Part shown: in pieces, positions 33,596-43,179 of the stretch
How positions within the stretch are numbered: the first letter of the stretch is position 1
How the letters are laid out: each line of letters starts with the position of its first letter
NCBI GenBank assembly: GCA_034770075.1
Contig: JAVJAP010000127.1
Span: forward strand, 62,001-126,000
DNA length: 64,000 nt
Direction: 5' to 3'
DNA from: Aralia elata
Taxonomy: Eukaryota; Streptophyta; Magnoliopsida; Apiales; Araliaceae
Translations under genes and position numbers: made by a program
The notes under the pieces: generated by a model
The model's input: only the letters and a program-made list of their open reading frames with translations
Databases searched by the model: none
Told to the model about the DNA's origin: nothing

Positions 33596-33790
33596 CGTAG
33601 TGCAAAGATGAATTGGCGTAACATGATTTTGACCAAACTATGTATTGGTATAATCATGACTTTTGGTGTTACAAACAAAGTCGTATGGTGAAAGTTCTGG
33701 TCCGTAGTGCAAAGATGAACTGGCGTTTGGCATGATCATGACCGGTGATGTTACAAATAAATATCTTTGGCACATAGTGCAAAGAGAGGT
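33596..33790 (+). repeat. Diverged repeat with CGTAGTGCAAAGATGAA in G
   Basis: Copies of (C)GTAGTGCAAAGATGAA at about 33596 and 33703, with a weaker one near 33774, each followed by a GATCATGAC and GGTGTTACAAA-type block. Confidence 0.6.
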
Positions 33791-34356
33791 TGTTGAATAT
33801 AAACTGTTGATTTGGATGATCATAAACAGGAATTGTTGATTGGTGTTACAGGGATAAAATATTGGTGGTGATCCTTTAATTTATAGAAGATGGTAGATAT
33901 TATAATCTACTTGACTCTTCTAATGGATTGTTTGATTCCGCTGCAATTGTTATTGATGAACAATTAAAATATCTTTAAATCTCTGATTTAATTCTGTTGA
34001 AGACTAAAGATAATTTTTATTCTTCATTATCTTAGTCATGATATTTCTTACTGGGCTATTTGTGCTCACCATTTTCCTTTTTGTTCCATTGTTCTCCTCA
34101 GGAAAAGAGAGTGTAGCGGGGACTAGCCGGGGAATTGAGTGATGGTCCGAGATAATAGAAGTGTCTTAATACCTTACTATTAGTGTGACAATAAGTGTAT
34201 TGAAAATTTAAGATGTATTTGTATTGTGTTGTCGTATTTTGCACAACACTTATTAGTTGTAAATGGGAAAATTCATATTTGTATTTGTATTTTGTGGAAT
34301 GCTATTGGCGACTCAAAATGGGTTGTATGGACCTATTTTGGGGGCGTCACAATCAT

Positions 34357-37300
34357 GGCTCTCTGATAAGTAGCCCTCGCATTTGTGAGGCCGAAGGCTA
34401 ATCGTCTGTAGCAGAAGGTGCCCCAAGGGGTGATGAAAGCGGTCTTTTCCCGGTCTTCCTCCGCCACCATTCTCTGATGGTACCCCGCAAAGCAATCAAC
34501 AAAAGAGTACATCTCGTATTGGGTTGTGTTATCCACCAAGATGTGTATAAAAGGCACTGGGAAGTTGTCCTTGAGACTGGCCTTGTTCAGATCTCTATAG
34601 TCGACACATACCCTCACCTTCCCTCCAGGCTTAGCCACTGGGACTATATTGGACAGCCATTCCGAGTAAGTGCACCACCATAATGATTCCAGCGTTGAAC
34701 TGTTTGACGATTTCTTCCTTCACCTTCAAGCTCCACTCCGGTTTTAGCTTTCTTAGTTTCTGCTTAACAGGCCTGAAACCCTCCTTGATGGGCAACCAGT
34801 GTACCACAATGTCGGTGGACAATCCGATCATGTCCTAATGAGACCAGGCAAAAACATCCTCATACTGGCTTAGCAACTCGGTTATTTCTGTTTTCTGGCT
34901 AGGGGTTAGATCTGTCCCTATCTTGAGCTCTTTGGGTTTGTCAGGGGTTCCGATATTTATGGTGATGGTTTGGTCTAAGTTGGGTTTGGGTTTGTCTTCA
35001 ACCCATCCTTTGATCTCGTCAAGCGTGTCGCCATTATCTATCTCATCCTGCTCAATGCCCATTAAATCGAAATCCAGCTCAATATCAAAATCATAGTCAT
35101 CTTTCAAATTCAAAAAATCGTTTGTTAGGCAAGAAATACTCAAATTGGTACACCTGACATGAAACAAAAATATTTGTCATATATATAAGTCATTTTCCCA
35201 CAATGATCATCTTTAAAATAACATGACAAAATAACATAACCATGCAAAATTCAAAATAAGGGACAAAAACTGGTATCTATTCATCCCCCTCCATCCGGGG
35301 TCTACCATCTTGACGCCATATTTTACCCTCGTTTGGATATTACTGGCTCTATTGTCCAGTTGTCGGTGGTCAGATCGGTCGGAATGCGACAGATGAAAGG
35401 CGGCTTCGCATCGAAAACTTCCTCGATGACTACAGCCACATCGCATTGGTCCTTCTTCATAACCTCTTCAGGAATAGTCAGCCCCGCCCAATTGATGACA
35501 GGCACACTCTGTTGGGCTCCTGACGGCGTGGCAACATCCTTCCCTTTTCCACTGCTTACTGACTGTCTAGGGATATAACATTTAGTTTCAAACTGTTGCA
35601 TGACCTCCTATAGGAAACTCTCCTTTTTGCCCGACTCATCATTTGTGGGGGTCAATTTTTTACCTCCTGTCTCAGACAAAGGCTTGCCAGTACCTTGTTC
35701 ATTGTTGACTTTCGGCATCAGACTTTCGGCCAGTCGAGTTGGGGTTCCCCCTTGAGAGTGTTTTTGTTTTAGTCCTCCATAATACCCCAACCCTGCCTTG
35801 CCTATCGGATTGGGAAGTTGAATAGCTCAGTAATTCCTTGACTGTTCTTTCCCAACCCTCGCCCAGGTCGAAACTTCAGCTTCATCATTTCTCTAGCAAC
35901 AAAGGTAAGTTCAGGAGAGACATTAGGTTTTATGGCTGGAGCCCCCAGACATCTGTAGTGGGGAGTATTGATTTCCAGCGCTTGAAAACTGGCGGGTACC
36001 ACCGATTCGTCCAAATTAATCACCGACAGGCCATTCCTGGAAGAAGAAGGGCCATTACGCTCTGTAGAGACCGTCACCAAATTCCCATCGATGATAAACT
36101 TAATTTGTTGGTGTACCGTAGAGGGAACTGCCCCAGCCATGTGTATCCATGGCCTTCCCAATAACATGTTATAACTTACCGCGATATCCAGGCCTTCGAA
36201 TGAAATATCGAAAGTACAAGGCCCTATCTCCACAGGCAATTCTATCTCCCCCATCGTATCCTTCCGGGATCCGTCAAAGGCTCGTACCACCACATAACTG
36301 GCCCGCAGGCGCTTAGGATTGACGTTCATTTTTTTTAATGTACTGAATGGACAGATATTCAATGCTGATCCCCCATCAATTAGCACCCCATTCATAACAT
36401 ATCCTGATGAGATTACCGCAATATGCAGCGGTTTCCGAAGCCCCCTTCCCTCTTTGGGGATATCATCATCTGTGAACAATATTACATTGTTTTCTAACAG
36501 ATGGTCCACTAGATGGCCTAATCACCTTGGGAATGTGTGCCTCTTCCAGGACTTTGGCCAGAATTCTGCAGTGATCGTCGGATGATAATACCAAATCCAT
36601 GATCGATGTCAGAGTCGATTCCTCGCTCAATACCTTTACCCCCTTGCTTCTGGATGATTCATCTTCCTTAAGAATTCCACAGCTTTCTCCTCGGATATCT
36701 TTTCGTTCTCCTTCCTTTTGCTCTCAAGGGCTCGTCCTGGAAGATAGAAAGGATTCCCCTTTGATGTTACAGAAGCACAACTGGCTGCCTCCTCTGATAC
36801 TCCCCCGTAATTCCACGGTACTGTTTTCAGACTGCTAATGGGGATTTGTGGTCTTGCTGCAACGGTGAGAAGTTTCGGAGCCGTTATCCTGATAGGCGCC
36901 TCTGTGATACCCCTGCTCAGACCCGCCAACCTATTCGGTGTCCCTCGTATATTCTCCTGATCACTTGTCATGCCAATCATCTCATCGATTCTCTTTATAT
37001 AATTCAGCCTTGGTGGTCCTTCGGCTTCGTTGGCTTCCACCACATTGACCCCTTCCCTATTATGCTTAGGCAGGGGATTGACTTTAACATTTGGTGACTC
37101 TGGCTGTTCCACCACGATCTCCCCGCTATCGATCATGTTCTGAATCTTGTGCTTCAGCGCCCAGCATTCCTGAGTATCATGACCAGGGGAACCCGAATGG
37201 TACGCACACTTCTTACTCGGGTCAAATTTTCTCCCTTTTCGGGTCAATTGGGGGTGCCAAATCGACTATCTTTCTATGTGCTATTAATACTGCCAAAATC

Positions 37301-38542
37301 TGTTCAAGAGGATCCCCAAGCGGGGTGAATACCCGATCTCTTGTGGTCTCAAATCTTCTTTGTCCGTCCGTCCTTTGATTATTAAAATTAGGTTGTCGGG
37401 GTGGCACAATTCTCTGTATTTGCACTAGAGGGCTATCCTCCACCTTCCTAGGTGATCCCTGCAGGATGAGGGAAACATCTTCCTCCTTTCTCTTTTGGGT
37501 CCTGCGGGAAGCACTGCCATAGTTTCCACTCTGGATTTGCTCCGCAACTGTTTCTAGAGCTGTGAAGTCCCGGATCTTGCCAGACTTTAACCCCATGTCA
37601 ACCATTTCTCCATGCTTTATCATTTCGGCAAAAGGTCTTCCAATCCCCGCTATCACTCGCTCATAATAGGGCGCCTCCTGAATATCCACAAAGGTCATTA
37701 CCATCTCCGCCTCGCTCATTGGGGGATTCACCTGTGCAGCCATACCCCTCCACCGCTGTGCATAGTCTCTAAAAGATTCCTTTGGTTGCTTCTTGACCTT
37801 TGTCATCTGATATATGTTAGGGGCCATCTGTGCCTGGAAGCTATATTGTGTCAAGAAAGTATGGGCCAACTCCTCCCAGTTGTGGATCCGAGCATTATCT
37901 AGGCGGGCATACCAAGTTCTTGCTTCTCCCGTTAGGCTCTTTTGGAATAACTGCATCCTTAGTCCTTCGTCCTCTGCATAAGACCCAAGTTCCCCAATGT
38001 ATATCTTCAGGCGTGTATAAGGGTCTCCCTTCCCATTATATTTCTCAAATTCGGGGATCTTGAACTTCTCCGGATACCTGGTTCTTGGAAAGACACACAG
38101 ATCTGAATAATTTACCTTGCCTAGGGAACCTATGCCTTTTAGAGACTGGATAGTCTCCTCCATCTGCTTCATTTTCTTTCGAAGATCATCAGTGTCTCCC
38201 TCCTCTGGAATAGTGATTACTGTCCTGTTAGGTGTAGGAATGGCTTTGGGGATGACTGGCTCGCCCTTAGGCTGGGGTTGATCATCCTTAGGCGGATCCT
38301 TGTTTGGCGGATCTTGTCTCAGTAACAACTGCTCTTTCAGCATCGTGGCCATTTCCAACATCTGTTTTTTTAAAATCATCGAATTCCTCCCGAGATATGG
38401 AACCAGGATTAGGAGGTGGAAGATCAGTAATTTCAGATGTAGAATCCTGGGCCTTCTTAGATCGCAAACGCGTTTGAGGAGCAATCCTACAGGAGAAAAC
38501 GGTTTGAAGTTTAATCTTGAGAAATGAAAGATGTGGATGCAT
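34357..38542 (-). pseudogene. E1 gag-protease and RT N-terminal part with predicted intron
   Basis: Minus strand; gag ATG at 38542. In order: N-terminal region with an A7 run where the frame shifts (near 38367), coiled coil (MKQMEETIQSL), retrotransposon gag domain (WYARLDNARIHNWEEL), a zinc-finger-like C..H...GH....C motif near 37210, aspartic protease (LIDGGSALN, LLGRPW), a G-patch-like motif (FRPGRGLGKNSQGI near 35860), a TAG at 35608 shared with F, a predicted 173-bp intron (35326-35154), then RT up to the G insertion. Frameshifts occur near 36510, 34835 and 34640, and several are private to E1. An alternative upstream ATG at 38592 opens the gag-domain frame without a shift. Non-functional. 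Confidence 0.85.
35154..35326 (-). other. Predicted intron between protease and RT in E1
   Basis: Donor GG|GTAAAATATGG at 35326; acceptor TTTCATGTCAG at 35154 after a T-rich tract. Removing it joins the upstream frame exactly to the RT-proximal frame, which otherwise has stops. Introns at this position are known in Ogre elements. In F the acceptor CAG reads CAC. Confidence 0.7.
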
Positions 38543-39202
38543 GCTAAAGCTGTAACTTTTGTGTTTTTGGGTTTTTTAATCTTTCCCTGCAAAACAAAAT
38601 GTTAGCAGTCCCTTATGCAATAATAAATGTTAGACACGAATTATTATGCCTCCCCAGTTATTCCCTGCAAAACATAGAGGTTAGTACTTTCTTTTGACAA
38701 AAATGGGAGGTATATATAAAAATATTGAATGGGACTATGACATTTATACGCGTAAACGTAAAAGGGCATGAGGAGACTTTCCCTGCGTTGGGTTAATCTG
38801 AGGCTGACCTACCCTAAGGTTACTCTCGCGGCTTTTCGGCATGAAGGTCCCCAAATCTTCGCAATCTACTCATCTGAATCCTTTCGATTGGAGCGGATCT
38901 GGGTGGTGCGTTTCCTGAGCCATCTCTGGGGAGTAGCCCCTTCGAGTCCAGTAATAAGCAACCGACAGATTTGCCTTAAGAGGAGGTGCACTCTCAACAT
39001 ACATTCACATTCATCGTCCTCATCGTATGCAAATGATTACTTTAAAGTAAAGCAATTTCATTCAATCATTCATTCATTGGACAAAAACACACATTCACAC
39101 AACAAGTAAAACAGGTCAAAATATCGCACGTACATACACATTCATAAATTTTTAAAGGATAGGACAACATCAAGATTTGAACGCGGCTTAAGCCCTCTAA
39201 TG
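38543..39202 (-). other. E1 leader (5' UTR)
   Basis: No sense ORF with a recognisable domain, except a possible gag extension to 38592. A 113-codon antisense open frame (38768-39109) is matched by a 114-codon one in F (42606-42950); no domain is recognised and its coding status is doubtful. Confidence 0.5.
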
Positions 39203-39220
39203 TCCCCAGCAGAGTCGCCA
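39203..39220 (-). other. Primer-binding site of E1
   Basis: The minus strand reads TGGCGACTCTGCTGGGGA, 2 bp inside the LTR end. It is the Tat/Ogre-type site, which I recall as tRNA-Arg; the tRNA identity is not checked. Confidence 0.8.
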
Positions 39221-39222
39221 GC

Positions 39223-40265
39223 TGTCGACGCCGGGAAAATCGCTTCTATGCTAATTATTACCCTTTCCAATTTTAGCCTTTTTATTAGATGATTTTTTGG
39301 AAAAGGTCGGCACAAATGTCGACGGGGTTTTGAAAAATCATTTTTTTATGATGAGCCAATTGACCAGAGTCGCCAGTTGGTATATTTGAAATGGATGTAC
39401 CAACTCATCCGAGCTTCGTTTTCGTAAATCACTGGCTCATATGTGACTCCGAATTAATTGGCCTGCAAACTGAGATTCATAGAGTTCAGGGGGCTTGCTT
39501 AAGCGAGGGAAAGGTGTTAAGCACCTCCCGACTTCCGTGAAACACGGTTACCGCAATCTCGATGCTTTTCCTATCCTTTAATTCTTAAAATGTGTGTGTG
39601 CGCGCGTGTGTGCCTATGTGAATGTTGTGGTGAGTTTGCATGAAAAAAACCTTTTGGTTTTTTATGAAAAGTCGTGTTTTAATTTGAGAATGCTTTAGAA
39701 TGTCTTTCGGCCTATACGAGAAAGCTTTATTTATTTATTTTTTGTGAGAAAGGTTTGATTTTAATTGTCAAAAGCTATGAGATTTTCATTAGGAGTCGTT
39801 TTGGCAAAACAAGAGTTTTTTAAACCTTCGTCAAAATAGGAATCGAGACCTATACGTTGCTTTCATAAATAAAATAACGGGAAACTTCTAGGATCTCTTT
39901 AACCCTATGCACAAAGATTTAATAAAACGTTATTTATTTTTATAAAACCATTTTTGTGATGTTTGAAAACGATTTTTTTTAGCCTTCTCGTTTAATAAAT
40001 AGGAATCGACATTCATTAGCACTTCTAATTTTAAGCCTCGTGGTGCTAATAACCTAATTTGATTGATTTTATGGAAATCTTCATCGTTTAGCTTTGAAAT
40101 CATTTTTTGTGTCGTAAATCAAATCAAGCATTAAAATGCGTGGGGGCTATTAATGGGCATGTGAGCCATCAAAATAACTCCAAACGCCCATAATCACATA
40201 TTTCACTATTACGGGGCCTTAAACCCGATTTTTAACTTGATATCGTTTTAAGGCCCGACAATTAC
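39223..40265 (-). repeat. 5' LTR of E1, inner part
   Basis: It starts TGTCGACGCC next to the primer site and matches the left half of the E1 3' LTR. It is interrupted by F after ATTAC (40261-40265); the rest is at 56402-57589. Total 2231 bp against 2229 bp for the 3' LTR. Confidence 0.9.
40261..40265 (+). repeat. Target-site duplication ATTAC, left copy (F)
   Basis: ATTAC precedes TGTAGACACC; the second copy is at 56397-56401. The uninterrupted site is visible in the E1 3' LTR, where AATTACATATTTAC runs through. Confidence 0.93.
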
Positions 40266-42492
40266 TGTAGACACCCAAATTTTGCATTTCGTATACTAAC
40301 CCTGACAGGAGGGCAGAATCGTCAATTAACCCAGCCTACGAGAACGAAAGGTGGACATAAGTACGAACACTCAAAGCCACCACAACGACTTGCGATCAAA
40401 GCCGACACGACAACGAGCAGATATCAGGAATCGACTAATGGCCACTACGCTTACCTGCTCGCCGGTGATCTAGTGGGGGTCGAGGGGCAGTTCCCCCTGG
40501 AAACCAAGCTCCAAATACAATTCCTGTGTCATGTCGCAGCCATTCGAAACGAGCATTCCTGAATGACATGGCACGTTTCCCAGCAGTTCCTGAACTGCAA
40601 AATACAAGCCTTTCAGCAAAAACCAACAGTATGACACGAGAATCGAGGTGCGGTACAAAAATCGAGCAAATCAGCCCAGCCAGCCGCGGATTGATCTGCG
40701 GCCAATGATGGGAAGACTGAAGTGTGCGTCGGGCTGAAGTGCACGGTGGGCACGGAGAAACCGAGGCTAGCCGCTGATGCGGCCAGCCGCGGATCAATCT
40801 ACGGCCAGTCGCGTATCAATCTGCGGCTGCCTCCGGTAGCCTTTATCAATCCAGTTCTTCATTTTTTTCATTGGAGGAGGATACAAGAAGTTTTTTTTTG
40901 GGAAAGAAAAAAGGGAAGAAACAGCAGCGGGAGAGGAGAGAAAAGAGAGAAAAAAAAATTGAAGATTTATACCCTTTTTCTTAGATTGTATCACATACAC
41001 TTTCTACTCTAATTAATATACGAGTTTTTACGTATCGTGGTGTCATTTGCAAGGTGAAGAGCCCCTTTTTATAGCATTTTTGTTATATCATTTTGTTAAA
41101 CTTGTTGTCATTCGGGCTATATTAAATGTAGTTTTTCTTATATATTATTGAGGATCTAAGGATTAAGGACTATTAGTGAGGGTTTCAACGGAACGAAATT
41201 CTTCCCTAATGGCCCAATGATATCCATTGGGTGATTCTTTGTTGTTATGGTAATGTATTATGCGCAGTGTATTTAGATTGCTATTTTAGGATATTGTGGT
41301 GTGTTAGGCAACCCGGTGTTGTTTATTTTTGTAGTATCAATTTTGTGGGTGTGTAGCAATTTTGGATGTGAGCCTAGGAACGCGACCCCGTGGTCCAAAT
41401 CCGATGATGGACATTTTTGGGTGTATGTAGTAAGGTCGATGTACCCTTTATTGTAAATATGTAATTGTCGGACCGTAAAACGATATCAAGTTAAAAATCG
41501 GGTTTAAGGCCCCGTAATAGTGAAATATGTGATTGTGGGCGTTTGGGGTTATTTTGATGGCTCACATGCCCATGAATAGCCCCCACGCATTTTAATGCTT
41601 GATTTGATTTACAACACAAAATTGATTTCAAAAGCTAAATGATGAAGATTTCCATAAAATCAATCAAATTAGGTTATTAGCACCACGAGGCTTAAAATTG
41701 GAAGTGCAAATGAATGTCGATTCCTATTTAAACGCGAAGGTTAAAGAAAATCGTTTTCAAACATCACAAAAAATGGTTTTATAAAAATAAATGACGTTTT
41801 ATTAAACCGTTGTGCATAGGGTTAAAGAGATCCTAGAAGTTTCCCGTCATTTTGTTTATGAAAGCAACGTATAGGTCCCGATTCCTATTTTGACGAAGGT
41901 TTAAAAAAAACTTTTTTGCCAAAACGACTCCTAATGAAAATCCCACAGCTTTTGACAATTAAAATCAAACCTTTCTCACAAGAATAAATAATAAAGCTCT
42001 CTCGTATAGGCCGAAAGAAATTCTAAAGCATTCTCAAATTAAAACACGACTTTTCATAAAAAACCAAATGCATTTTCACGCAAACTCACCACAACATTCA
42101 CATAGGCACACACGCGCGCACACAAACATTTTACGAATTAAAGGATAGGAAAAGCATCAAGATTGTGGTAACCGTGTTTCACGGAAGTCGGGGGGTGCCT
42201 AACACCTTCCCCTAGCTTAAGCAAGCCCCCAAACTCTATGAATCTCGGTTTACAAACCAATTAATTCGGAGTCACATATGAGCCAGCGATTTACAAAAAC
42301 GAAACTCGGATGAGTTGGTACATCCATTTCAATTATACCAACTGGCGACTCTGGTCAATTGGCTCATCATAAAAAACGATCTTTCAAAACCCCGTCGACA
42401 TTTGTGCCGACCTTTTCCAAAGAATCATCTAATAAAGGCTAAAATTGGAAAGGGTAATAATCATCATAGAAGCGATCTTCCCGGCGTCGACA
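40266..42492 (+). repeat. 5' LTR of F
   Basis: 2227 bp, TGTAGACACC to GGCGTCGACA. It carries the GC-rich dyad cluster (about 40683-40835), with GCCGCGGAT-TG-ATCTGCGGC at 40683-40702. On the minus strand it carries the antisense splice donor and TATA box. Confidence 0.92.
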
Positions 42493-42494
42493 GC

Positions 42495-42512
42495 TGGCGA
42501 CTCTGCTGGGGA
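42495..42512 (+). other. Primer-binding site of F
   Basis: TGGCGACTCTGCTGGGGA, identical to that of E1, 2 bp after the LTR. Confidence 0.85.
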
Positions 42513-43179
42513 CATTAGAGGGCTTAAGCCGCGTTCGAATCTTGATGTTGTCCTATCCTTTAAAATTTTATGAATGTGTATGTACGTGCGATATTTTGAC
42601 CTATTTTACTTGTTGTTGTGTGAATGTGTGTTTTTATCCAATGAATGAATGATTGAATGAAATTGCTTTACTTTAAAGTAATCATTTGCATATGGTGAGG
42701 ACGATGAATGTGAATGTATGTTGAAAGTGTACCTCCTCTTGAGGCAAACCTGTCGGTTGCTTATTACTGGACTCGAAGGGGCTGCTCCCCGGAGATGGCT
42801 CAGGAAACGCACCACCCAAATCCACTCTAATCGAAAGGATTCAGATGAGTAGATTGCGAAGATTTGGGGACCTTCATGCCGAAAAGCCACGAGAGTAACC
42901 TTAGGGTAGGTCAGCCTCAGATTAACCCAATGCAGGGAAAGTCTCTTCATGCCCTTTCACGTTTACGCGCATAAATGTCATAGTCCCATTTCATATTTTT
43001 ATATATATACCTCCCCTTTTTTGTCAAAAGAAAGGACTAACCTCTATGTTTTGCAGGGAATAGCTGGGGAGGCATAATAATTCGTGTCTAGCATTTATTA
43101 TTATAATAAGGGACTGCTAACATTTTGTTTTGCAAGGAAAGATTAAAAAACCCAAAAACACAAAAGTTACAGCTTTAGC
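42513..43179 (+). other. F leader (5' UTR)
   Basis: Non-coding in sense. It carries the 114-codon antisense open frame (42950-42606) also seen in E1. An in-frame ATG upstream of gag at 43130 opens the frame of the gag domain. Confidence 0.5.

Larger units (their letters stand above)
31613..34351 (+). mobile_element. Solo LTR G, chromovirus-like, inserted in E1 RT
   Basis: 2739 bp from TATAAGATCCCGAC to GGGGGCGTCACA, with ATCAT duplications. The first dinucleotide reads TA, not TG, consistent with one G-to-A change at the terminus. There is no ORF, primer site or internal LTR boundary. Plus orientation is set by a TATA box (TATAAATAGG, 32619-32628) followed by a CT-rich leader. It contains four GTGGGACCCA palindromes, a 72-bp tandem repeat (32884-33172) and a shorter repeat (33596-33780). 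Confidence 0.8.

Noticed and set aside
36319..37902. Plus-strand open frames opposite the E1 gag-protease, and mirror ones opposite F
   Set aside because: Shadows of a conserved coding strand; no domains.
40266..42492. Possible assembly artefact because the same LTR occurs in both orientations
   Set aside because: Perfect 5-bp duplications at both levels and private differences in each copy support real nested insertions.
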